Positions 32,101 to 40,749 of a DNA stretch of 40,749 bases are shown here, piece by piece. The position numbers were made by a program, and so were the translations under genes. Each line of letters opens with the position of its first letter. Position 1 is the first letter of the stretch. Origin of the DNA: Klebsormidium nitens (taxonomy: Eukaryota; Streptophyta; Klebsormidiophyceae; Klebsormidiales; Klebsormidiaceae). The stretch lies in contig DF237669.1 of the NCBI GenBank assembly GCA_000708835.1, forward strand, positions 1-40,749, read 5' to 3'. The notes beneath the pieces are model-generated. The model was not told the origin of the DNA, did not search any database, and worked only from the letters and a program-made list of their open reading frames with translations.

Positions 32101-35100
32101 AGCGAAGGCCACTCCTTTTCATGGGGCACCCAGAAACCTTATTCTGAGATACAAGGTTATTGTGAAACGCAGGGACTCTGTTGACTTCAATCCTAACCAA
32201 GCGAAGACTTCATCGCTCCAGCTACTACGTGTCGTCAACCTTATCAAAGTTTGACAGAGATTGTGTGGAGTATCTCCCGTGACGCTATAGGCTGGTGCGG
32301 GCTGGATCAATGCTCGTCGGGTTTCCGAGTGGTTTTTGTCACGAAGCTGCTCCATTGCAGTGCCTCAAAGATGTTAACACGATTGTGGATTTGTTGAAGC
32401 ATGGAACGCGCGCTTCGAGCTTCTGCCCCCGCGTCGCTTTCCTGGCAGCGGTGGCAAGTCGCACCTCATATCCTGACGGAGTATTCTGGCTTATAGAGCA
32501 CACTCTTGGTTGCCCCCCTTTCTTCAAAGCGCTACTAGCTGCAGTTAAATTAGGTGCGCCCGCGAGACGCGGCCGCCGAACGCCGCTCAAAAATCCGGCG
32601 CGCACTTTTGTCTACAAGGAGAGGACACTTTTATATTTCCGCACATTCTGCGGATTGCACGACCACGTTTCGAGCCTACTTCGATCCCTTTGCCAGGTTC
32701 CAGTTCACTTTCTGGAAGAACGCCAGATCCTCAACGCACTGATCAAGGAGTACACGAAGTCTTCTGAGCACCCTTCACAATTTCAAAGGTCTTCTCTTTT
32801 CCGACAGAGAGTCTTCTGTTTCAGATCGGTCTTGAAATGCATTGAAGGCTAAAAACAAGTGTCCTGATTTTGCAGTGGTCGTTTCTGAGATACTCATCGT
32901 CCACTTTTGCAGAGCACGTTCTTCATCACTTACATCATGGTCGACGGCTGGGCGGGCTCCAGCGCTGAGATCCTGCAACTGATACCGTTGATCTTGTACC
33001 ATCTACGGATGGCGTTGCTCGTGCGGACCGCGGAGGTGAGAAAGTAGAGCACCATAGCGCTTTCTTCCCAAATCGTAAGACGACCATGACCGCTGATCAA
33101 ACCTGATCCTGCGCCCAGTTCCTTGCACACGCAATTTCAAATGTCCATTTGTTGACGCAACGGTCCGTGTCAACGAGAGGAGCTAAGCGAGCACTTCGGC
33201 GCTTCTCTGAGACGGATCCAAGCCCTGTACGTGCGCTCTGTTGCTTACGTTTGGTTTCAGCTTGTTATCCTTGATTCTCTGCAGCGCCCACCAGGCCGAA
33301 CTGATTAGAAAATGACGAGTTCGACCTCGTCATTTGGCGGAAGGATCTGATCCGATTTCTCGGGATCGACTAAAGAGCACGAACTCTACTTCGCAGGACC
33401 GGTTCAAGCCCTCAATATGCGCTCAGTTGTCCTGATGTTCACCTGCATATTCACCTCGGCAGAAGGAACCAAAAGGATCACGGACTTTGCAGATCCTTTT
33501 TAATTTTCAGTTGGCGTAACCAAGAGTGACTAACCGGGCAGAATCCAACTCGCAGGACCGGTTTCAAGCGCTAAACCTGCGCCCGGTTATCTACGAAACC
33601 GTCGTCCCCAGCCTGCTGTTCTACATACTCATTGGGCTGGTCTACTCATGCGTCTCGCCGCTGCTGCTACCGTTTATCTTCATCCATTTCGGATTAGGCT
33701 ACGTGGTCTACCGTAACCAGATCATCAACGTTTACGAGCGGGCGTACGAGAGCAATGGGCGGTACGTCGTTTCAAGCTTCTAAAAGCAGCAGCTACGTTT
33801 TCAGGACAAGTTCTTCTTTGTGACGTCAGTCTGCGTCATCAATATTCGTAATGTATCGGAACGCTTCCGGTTAAGCTCCGTGATTCACCGTGATCAGCTC
33901 GCCAGCTGAAGTACGGAGGGCAGAGCAACGGCTTTCGCTTGCTGTTATGTTGCTGACGCCAATCGTTTCTCTCTGACGTGATCAAGGTCCTACGAAACAT
34001 TCAATGGAACCGGGTTGTGGGCAATGTTTTCTCCTTCTCGGACGCTCTCAAAAAGCAGCTGCAGTCTTCGTTAGTAAGTCCACCTTTTTTCGGTGTTACT
34101 ACAGACTGCTGTTGCTCCCTTTTCAATGGTCCTTCACTCTAAGAGCTTCTAGTTGATTATTACTCCGAGTTCTTAGCTCCTAAAAGCTCACCGCCGTGAA
34201 TTACTGAGCGTCGTTGCTCCTTTCCTTGGTCATCGAAAACTGTCCCACTTTTTTCTCGGAAACTTCTGGCATTACAAATACAGCCGCATCGCGACGTGCC
34301 TCTACGTCATGCTGATCTAAAAGTGGCCCCTTTGACAATTTTTTCCATACACTGACAACCCTCCGATCTTCCACTCCGCAGTTTCTGGCCGTACATCCAC
34401 AGCCGTATCGTGACGTGCCTCTACGTCATGCAAATCACGCTTATCGGCGTGTTCATCCTCAAAGACGCGAAGCAGCAGACGCCGTTCCTTTTCCCGCTCC
34501 CCGTGCTCACGTTCCTCTTCAACCGGTGGTGCAAAGACGCCTTCTTTCCGTCGTTCGCCCGGTACTCGATTGAGGTGAGCTTTGGCCTTTGACGCCGGCT
34601 GACGCCCTTGACGTCAGCCATTTTGTTGGCTGACGTCAGAGGAAAACTCCCAGGACGCCATCCTTACGGGTTTCTGTTGCGATCTTTGTCGTCAACTACT
34701 TTCTACTTTCTTCGGATCCCAGACTGCATAATGGCTCGTGCAAAGTGGTTTCTAAAGTGGACGTCCGAAGGAATCATCTTATGCAGAACTGGTTTCTGAA
34801 GAGGTAGAAAGGAACTGATTTCTTCAAAAGGGTCAAGCAGAGCAACTGGAAGGATCCGTGTGCCGCACGGGTCGATTCTGGTGGGGATTGCAAGATGAAG
34901 AGTTGACCGCTTTCTGATCCGTCGCAAAAAAAGCATACAGGCCAAAAGATAGAACCTTCCTTCAACATTAATAGTCTTCGCTATTGGCCATGCATGTTCA
35001 ATGGCCCGATGCTCGTTCTGGAGTCCCGTTCTCATCGTCTTTGACATTCTTCAATCTGTTTGGCTGATTGTTGCCACGGATAAGCCAATATGACGGCCAG

Positions 35101-35772
35101 TTTTTCCCATCCAGCTTCCAGAACTGTACGTATATTTGTGGCTCCCCTCCTGAAAGCTGCGGACTTCCTTCACAGTCCAACCCACAAACCGATTTGCACG
35201 AATGACTTTGGTCTGCTCTTCTCCTACAGAGTGCAATGACGAAAGACACTCTCGACTGGGCTCGCGCCGACTCCGTCGACCCCATCAGCTTTGTCAAAGA
35301 CGCCTATTTACACCCGGCCTTCAAGGATAAGAAACGCCTCCCCCGGCCAGGCCTCGCCTCCCCTCGCAGTGGGGGAGAGTCGTCGGGGGAAGAAGACGGG
35401 GAAGAGCCCCGGGTGGTTCCTCTTAAAGGAAAGTACAGACAGTCCAATCGGTCGGGTAGAGAATCAGTACAGTCCGGAAGAGAGTCTTTGAACGGGAGAG
35501 AGTCGCAGAACGGAGACCGCTCCGGTCGGGAGTCACTGACCGGGGACCCGTTTCTCGAACCGGGCCAAGGGCGGAGCTCGCAGGACGGGTCCTGCCGGTC
35601 GCCGTCAGACCTTGGGCGGAACGGAACGGAGCGGAGCGGAGCGGAAAGCGGGCGGAAGGAGACGTGGCGGGAGAGTAAGGCGGGTTCCGCGCGAGCGTCC
35701 AAACGGTCGTCGGCAATTGCGCCGCTGCCGCCGGAAGAGGAGGTGGAGGTGCACGAGTTTACTACTGACTAA
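26135..35772 (+). CDS. OSCA: OSCA/CSC1-like (TMEM63 family) mechano- and osmosensitive cation channel, 13 exons, 858 aa
   Basis: This is a membrane channel that conducts calcium in response to hyperosmotic or mechanical stress in plants. Exons: 26135-26433, 26816-26968, 27482-27692, 28115-28203, 28730-28844, 29492-29641, 30542-30756, 31396-31558, 31906-32022, 32913-33035, 33556-33761, 34382-34574, 35230-35772. The total is 2577 bases, all GT-AG with compatible phases. The N-terminal segment has MAGISDLLTSMGINMGLVTL, QPFNARVYF and GLDAVVLMRLF. The cytosolic loop has APDQFTVLTRQVP, MPTAFVSFKSRWGAAVAAQT and TEWAPEPRDVFWPNLAIP. The pore region has FLQGFLPGLALKLF, SKIEGHIS, TYIMVDGWAGSSAEIL, SPLLLPFIFI and VYRNQIINVY. 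The last exon has DAYLHPAFKDKK, then a hydrophilic tail with SGRES/NGRES repeats. Domain order matches the family; the OSCA subclade is not resolved. Introns 4-7, 10 and 11 carry duplicated exon-edge fragments or neighbouring sequence. Confidence 0.93.
28591..28694 (+). repeat. Short direct duplication in OSCA intron 4
   Basis: CCTTCATTTTTCCTTAGTCG followed by CCTCATACGT (from 28591) recurs in slightly shortened form, CCTTCATCCTTAATC then CGCCTCATACGT (28666-28692), about 72 bases downstream and just before the exon 5 acceptor. Confidence 0.55.
29321..29520 (+). repeat. Tandem duplication of the exon 6 acceptor and exon 6 start (OSCA intron 5)
   Basis: AACCCTTGTCCTACTTCAG followed by AAACGCAACCGATTGAATGC at 29367-29414 matches the true junction AACCCTTGTCCTATTCCAG|GAACGCGACCGG at 29473-29520 with a constant 106-base offset. 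Weaker similarity extends upstream. Six mismatches are seen over 48 bases, all transitions; in five of the six the upstream copy has A or T. Confidence 0.8.
29829..30620 (+). repeat. Six-unit array of exon 7 start sequences (OSCA intron 6 and exon 7)
   Basis: The functional unit is TTCCGTTCCGCAG|ACATGGAAAACGGAATGGGC...GCGACGTGTTTTGGCCCAAC, with exon 7 beginning at 30542. Close copies start at 30254 (acceptor TTTCGTAG) and 30393 (acceptor CCGTCCGCAG). More worn copies are recognisable around the GCGACG landmark at 29876, 29982 and 30134. Landmark spacings are 106, 152, 151, 139 and 149 bases, and similarity rises toward the real exon. The 30254 and 30393 copies still translate like the exon start (TWKTEWAADPRDVFWPN and TWKRGWAPDPPHVFWPN), then run into non-homologous sequence. 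Confidence 0.85.
30971..31031 (+). repeat. Copy of the exon 7 3' end and donor in OSCA intron 7
   Basis: GAGCTCAAGAGATTTGGAGA followed by AGACCGGTTGGCTGGTTAGG and GGCAGCGCAACGTGGCGGG resembles the true exon 7 end (about 30705-30763), AACTCAAGAACCTGGAGAAG then ACGGGATCGTGGGTTAGGGC and CATCGCGACCTGGTGGG. Offset is about 266-268 bases. The donor GT is lost in the copy (GGCGGG where the true junction reads GGTGGG). Confidence 0.75.
33205..33432 (+). repeat. Two decayed copies of the exon 11 start in OSCA intron 10
   Basis: The true junction is TCGCAG|GACCGGTTTCAAGCGCTAAA at 33550-33575. The nearer copy, TCGCAG|GACCGGTTCAAGCCCTCAA at 33391-33415, keeps a perfect acceptor but lacks one T, so it shifts frame. 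A more worn copy, GACGGATCCAAGCCCTGTAC then GTGCGCTCTGTTGC, starts at 33211. Spacings are 186 and 159 bases. Confidence 0.8.
34262..34316 (+). repeat. Copy of the exon 12 start in OSCA intron 11
   Basis: ACTTCTGGCATTACAAATAC followed by AGCCGCATCGCGACGTGCCT and CTACGTCATG matches the exon 12 start (34382 onward, TTTCTGGCCGTACATCCACA then GCCGTATCGTGACGTGCC and TCTACGTCATG), offset about 119 bases. It still reads FWHYKYSRIATCLYVM before a stop, but the acceptor AG is gone. Confidence 0.85.
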
Positions 35773-36780
35773 CACACGTACTCATTCCATACGTGAACTG
35801 CGACATTAACGCCAGTAAGCCGCCCGCGGTCGTCATGAGCATAAAATAGTGATAGCGTAGAAATTGCGTGCACGCGAGCGGCCAATTACTGATTTCTACT
35901 GAGCAGTCGAGCGATTTGATTGGACCAGTCGTGTATTGTATGTTGGGATACCTTATTATAAGCGAGCTAGCTTCCTGAAGAACTGCTTTCATCATATGGC
36001 ATGCAGGTCTGCCTCTGCTGCATGGCCCGATAAATTGGCCAATCCACTTTTTCGATAATTGGCACTGGCACGCGTCGTCCGACAGGCTTCTCACTACCTG
36101 AGCGAATGATGTGTTGGCCGTTGCACGCGCCAAAGCTTTGTTTGATTATAAGTTTCGTAAGTCAGTCTATGATCGATCGGATCTGATTGGTCGCAACGCT
36201 AGGTTTCTGGCTCATATGCAATTTGAACCGATCAGGAAACATGTGACTTGAAAGCATGCACAAGCCAACTTCTGGACAGTGCGCTTGCTGACAGATCATG
36301 CGCATTATAAACATAACTATGACCACCGTGGCACTGGCCTGACATGCGCATATGGTAATCTGCACCCATGCATAATCATCATTCTGCCCGAAACCACCGG
36401 TGGTCCATTCAGGCTTGCAGAAGCCTACGTACCGGTCAACACTTTTCAGGTTCTACTTCGATCAAGTTCCAGGTCTTACAGTACGCACCCGACCGCAATG
36501 ATTTAGCAACTTACAGTGGTAGTGCAACGAACTCGGAGTCTGAAGTGAGAAATCGAATCCATAATGCTATCGGCAATTCAGGGTATCCTGAGGATTGACA
36601 CTGATTGCATGTTCCTACACATGCTATTCACAACCAGGCAACAAGTCTATACGAGACTTGTTGTGGAGTCACACACTTTGCCATGCTAACAGCTCGATCT
36701 GTTTGTCGCAACCTCATGCAACCAACTCTACGAATGTACAACTACACGCTGCCAATCGGAGACTTCTAGGTTCCACATAT
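35773..36780. other. Convergent intergenic region, 3' flanks of OSCA and of the - strand gene
   Basis: No supported coding region. It should contain both 3' UTRs and polyadenylation sites. The sequence is AT-richer than the exons and again contains GGCATGC/AGCATGC words (about 35999-36260). Open frames are short and have no recognised motif. Confidence 0.4.
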
Positions 36781-39700
36781 CTACACAACCGCGGTCTTCT
36801 TGCGGCTGAAGTACGACCATCGCGCTGGCTTCTTGGCTTCCTGCTCCGTGACTGGCATGAACCCGAACGTCCAGTGGTGCTTTTCCAGTGAGCTGCTCGA
36901 AGGACCGCCGTCGTCTGCGATCACAAACCCGTGCATTCCGAGGTGATCCAGGTGGCCCCGGTAGCGCAGTCCTTTCCCCTCCCGGCTGCCAGGGGAACGC
37001 CAAGTTCTGGCGGGAGTAAGGCGTAGGTCCACCTTTTCCAGGTATGGGTAGTCGTGTGGACACAACACGTGCTCCTTGGGTTTGGCAGGGACCTGCGGAC
37101 GCATAGGATCTTGATGATGGGCAAGCTTGGTAGCAAAAGGTTCCGGAACGCAGAGCAAGAAGACTGATGCAATGCGCCTGACACGGGAGAAAAATTCCAC
37201 AAATGAATGACCAACACCAGATTTATGTCTTCGCAAAGGTACTCTTTAAGGGCCCGTGAGTGGGGAACTGTGTTATGAATCTAGGAAAACGCGCATATTC
37301 ATCTATCCGCTTCAAAACTTCAGTAAACGTGGCATGCTGATTCCCAAACAAGTGATTTGCAGGCAGATTTGTCAAGTGGCTTTGATCATTTATTGTTGGC
37401 TGGTAGAGAGAAGTTTCAGAGGAAAACACTCCTTGTCAACAGCACAAAGCTATACCGGACCGTTTAGTTTCGTGAAGATCCTTTTACGTAAAGGTCGCCT
37501 GCAAGGCCGCCTCTCGAATCTTTTGGATCCTGTCCAATTGTGCTCAGAGTTGAAGAAAAATGTTGCGGGAGTACAACCTTCTGGCTATGCATCGACTTGA
37601 AATAGCTCTTCACGTTCTTCGACCGATTTTCGCTATCAACGTTGAATTGCTCAGATGTAGACGGTTTGCTCGCTGGGGACTCTGTAACCAAGTTACCTGT
37701 TGAAGGGACCCCTCCAAGGTATACAGCACTTTGTCCTTGCAAAGCGTCAGCGTCCCCGTCAGCGTGAAGCGCTGCCTGCCAATGCACCCGCCCGTCAGGG
37801 CGCACTCCTCGATGAACAACTCTGCCCGCTTCGGCTTCAGGTCCCCCGCAGGGAAAGAGGGCACGGGCACGGACGGAACCTTACGTTTGACGTCGTCGTC
37901 CTCCTCCCTTATCTTTTCTCTCGAGTTCTTTTCCTCAATCTCATATCTTTTTCTCAGTTTCTCTTCCTCAGTCTCCTGTTTCAAGTCCGCGTCCTCCGCA
38001 ACCGGTTCATCCGCCGGTTGGGATGCGACCTCCGGTTCTACTCTAGGCACCGGGTCTGCGTCATCAGGATCTTCCTCAACCTCGCCTCTCTCTTCCTCGT
38101 TTCTCTCTTCGTCGCGTCTCTCTTCCTTGCGTTTCTCGTCTCCCTCTTCCTCGTCTCCCTCTTCCTCGCCTTTCTCTTCCTTGTCCCCATTGTCCTCGTC
38201 TCCGTCTTCCTCGTCGTCCTCGTCCGAAATATCGTCTTCCGAATCCGAGTCGTCCAGCTCGTCCCTGAAGAGAGAACTCATTGCTGCATCACCTATGTTT
38301 CTCTGTAGGGGTGTCCTTTCAGTCCAAATCACTGGTTTGGCGGATAACCTCCTTGCATACAGGTTTTGGTTGAGCTGAAGGTCATTGAACCAACGGGGAA
38401 AACCGCTACAGTTCAAAACGAAGATACAAGGGAATTGATTTGCATTTACGGTTGCGCAACTGATCCTTGGTCACGCGGCTGGTTCTAGCTTTCAGATTGT
38501 TCGCACCGTTTGCAGACATATTTGGTCAAGCGACCAGGAGGCTGTATAAAAATCTATAGAGTAGGACCTAAGGCTGCCCCGGCCGTCCGTCCTAGCCACA
38601 TCTGCACCTCCTCTGCATCTTGTTGGCAAGATACAAGGCCTCAAAACTCTTGGCAGCCCCTATTGTTAAGTGAACAATAAGAATTCCAGAAATTGAACTT
38701 GCAGACTTGCATCCGCAATATCTGGAAAGAGGGAAGACAAGGGTTGAAAGCTTTCCCGGGCAAGGCTACGCAGTCCTTTTAAATCATTTGATCTGACTCG
38801 TCGCCCATTTCGTACGACAGCCGAGAAGTTATGAGATAACATGTGTTCACAAGAGCACTCTATTACTGTAGACTGGCTGGGAGCGAGCAGATTTATGCGC
38901 GCATGCTCCTTATTCCCGTTGGATCTCACCAGCTCCTGTTGAGGTCACAAACTAGGTCCATCTTCAAGTCCTTCTCGCACGTCGTTTTTGGGAGTAGGTA
39001 ACCCAGCCACGAGCCCTTCACGAGCTTCGGATCTATGCGCTTTGCAAGATGGGCACTCTCCGGATCAAGCACCTTAGGAACCGCGGGGAGGATCCATCTC
39101 CTGTGCGACTCGTTGAAGTGGGTTTCCCGTTCTGTGAACGTCCAGTTGTCTGCAAAAGTTTGATCGACTAGGGCTCAATACGAGCAGTAGGAGCACACGT
39201 CAGAATGTGGAAGCTCAGTGAAGGAACACAACCTTAATCGAGATATACTCCCCTTCAAGACTACGATAGCTGGTCAATTAATCATGCGGCCAACAAGGGT
39301 TGCCTCCCAGCATAAACTGGGGAGTTTTGTTCAGAAGTGAGCTACTTCGTGCTTTCATAGGACAAAAAGCGTCTTCCATCTAGCGAAGGCAAGGATCTCA
39401 AGAATCTAGGTTTTGGTCTGGTAGTTTCGAACGCGCGAAATGGAGCTACCATTGGCTCTTCATGAGAGCCATACGAGAAATGATAATTCCTGTTATTCTT
39501 CGAGGCTCGTTCAAGCGGTTGCTTTCTCTTTCTAAGCGTGAACATAGAAGTGCTACCAACCGCGGTCCCCGCTGAAAACGATTCGAGAACGTACTTTCTG
39601 TCGGCCGACAGCTTTTGGACCTTAAGTGGGTTACAGCCGAGGTTAACCTGTCAAGCACATACAGCGATTCAGACAACTCACCGTCAAAGGAGTCCAGGGG

Positions 39701-40727
39701 GATAAAGAAAACCGGAGCTAAGGTCCAGCTTCCGGTCTTGCTGTCGGACCGCCGCCAGAGCCCGTGCATGCCGGTTGAGTCCAAGTGTCCGCTGTAGCTG
39801 TACGAGAGTTTTTTGGGATAGTAAGGGTAACGGCGCTCTATCCGCACCGCTCCAGAGGGTTCGTACAGGCTCCCGTCGCACCTGCCAGCAAAGCCTTTGA
39901 CCTGCAAAGGCGCCAAAGAACGCTCATGTCAAAGCATGAATAACATAATGAGCAAGTTTCTCATTCCTCTAACATTCAGTGCTGCAGCAACTGGAGTGCC
40001 TCTAGCGATGCCTTATTCTCATAATTGGCTCATTTATTTGGAGTGTAAATGTCAGGAAGTCCACGTCATCTAAGGAGTCCATGCGAGGGACGGTGTGGAT
40101 TATGATTTGGTGGTCAGCCTCCAAAATACGAGTTACCTGTAGGTTTTAGCACTGGAGCTTCAAAGCATGTGTAATTTTTGAATGGTCAATTTCGCTCGAG
40201 GGAATTCTCGGATTTTGCAATGATATGCGTTGGCAGCTAAGCTTCAATCAATTGCCGCTCGAACCGCAATGCAAAGGCTTCACACCCATACGAAAGCACA
40301 GAAACCAAGAGCACCCTGCTCGCTTGCTTGTACAATATGCTCGCCCCTCGATTGACAAGGACCTTCGTAGGACGTTTCGAAATGACGTCTGCAGCGTTTG
40401 TCCTGCCTATTTGCTTGTCAAGGCACCATATAATGTGACGCAAAGAAGATATTGTTGCGAGTTTACGAACTCTAACCTCCAAAACGTAGCCGTCGACTTC
40501 GAAAAGGTACCCCAAGCTGTCTTGGCCGACCCCATGAACCGGACACCCGTGGCTTTGACGTTCTTCGGCTCGTCAATGACCTCGAACTCCAACGTTTGGT
40601 TGACCCTCAGCTGCAGGATGCTCGGGCCAGGGTTGAAAGCGCCTTCTTGCAGGGCGCAGTCAAAACCGTACCAGAAGCCCTTTAGGTCTCGCCTTAAGGT
40701 TTGGTCTAGGTATCGCCGCGGGGGGTC
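36781..40727 (-). CDS. Unrecognised protein with two tandem beta-rich-looking domains and an acidic insert; 5' end outside window; one frame break
   Basis: Exons on the - strand: A 40727-40477, B 39901-39682, C 39149-38953, D 38302-37697, E 37092-36781 (stop 36783-36781). B-E join in phase with GT-AG sites and give 444 codons. Domain 1 (A-B) has LKGFWYGFD, GVGQDSLGYLFEVDGYVLE, LSYSYSGHLDSTGMHGLW and GSWTLAPVFFIPL. Domain 2 (C-D-E) has VKGSWLGYLL, KVLYTLEGSLQQ, LRYRGHLDHLGMHGF and HHWTFGFMP. The paired KGxWxG and YxGHLDxxGMHG motifs show an internal duplication. Exon D inserts a long Asp/Glu-rich, then Lys/Arg/Glu-rich segment inside domain 2. I do not recognise the family. No signal peptide can be judged because the start is missing. 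Exon A changes frame near 40533, so the copy is either broken or carries a sequence error. Confidence 0.6.
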
Positions 40728-40749
40728 CTGTAACAACGAAGAAAGGATG

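Noticed and set aside
32713-32760. Possible copy of OSCA exon 6 (ERQILNALIKEY) in intron 9
   Set aside because: Only about 23 of 37 bases match exon 6, no acceptor sequence is shared, and it is far from exon 6. Probably coincidence, though worth including in the exon-edge scan.
33985-34030. Possible copy of the OSCA exon 11 end (YETFNGTGLW) in intron 11
   Set aside because: Similarity is limited to a few codons and needs gaps; not distinguishable from chance by eye.
37731-38378. Long Ser-rich frame on the + strand
   Set aside because: It is the shadow of the acidic, GAG/GAC-rich exon D on the - strand, which has splice sites and homology to its partner domain.
1-40749. CRISPR array, prokaryotic defence cluster, integron or phage module
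   Set aside because: No regularly spaced identical repeats and no prokaryotic gene organisation; all solid genes are intron-containing eukaryotic genes.

Overview
This window looks like nuclear DNA of a green-lineage eukaryote, most likely a streptophyte alga or another early-diverging plant. That placement is inferred from protein similarity recalled without a search. The evidence is spliceosomal genes with GC-rich exons and AT-richer introns of about 350-1100 bp, a plant-type Ran GTPase, a one-knuckle plant RSZ-type SR splicing factor and an OSCA/CSC1 channel. There are no operons, Shine-Dalgarno sites, CRISPR arrays or convincing tRNA/rRNA genes.

Layout. (1) 1-3.5 kb: the 3' part of a decayed non-LTR retrotransposon on the + strand, with reverse transcriptase, an RNase H-like segment, then an OTU-type cysteine protease domain at the C-terminus. 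(2) 3.5-10.5 kb: mostly unassigned sequence, with one long GC-rich ORF on the - strand (4565-5602) and a degenerate repeat array of about 90 bp period (6.3-6.8 kb). (3) 11.1-12.1 kb, - strand: three phase-compatible exons of a PP4 regulatory subunit 2 (PP4R2) homologue. (4) 13.97-18.3 kb, + strand: a complete seven-exon Ran GTPase (222 aa), with the first intron directly after the ATG and a GC-AG intron inside the P-loop glycine codon. (5) 21.0-25.0 kb, - strand: an RSZ-type SR protein with two alternative RS tails. (6) 26.1-35.8 kb, + strand: a complete thirteen-exon OSCA/CSC1 (TMEM63-like) channel (858 aa). (7) 36.8-40.7 kb, - strand: five exons of a partial gene of unrecognised family, with two tandem copies of a beta-rich-looking domain, the second carrying a long acidic insert.

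All exon junctions proposed for Ran, RSZ and OSCA keep phase, and their coding lengths divide by three. PP4R2/Ran and RSZ/OSCA are divergent pairs; OSCA and the last gene are convergent.

The most unusual signal is in the OSCA gene. At least five of its introns contain extra, partly decayed copies of the neighbouring exon edge, usually the acceptor plus the start of the next exon. Intron 6 has a graded series of five such copies at about 106-152 bp spacing. The RSZ gene shows a similar duplication of an exon end with its splice donor. This suggests introns growing by local tandem duplication across splice sites, leaving pseudo-exons. Nothing here looks like a prokaryote-style defence or other multi-gene system.
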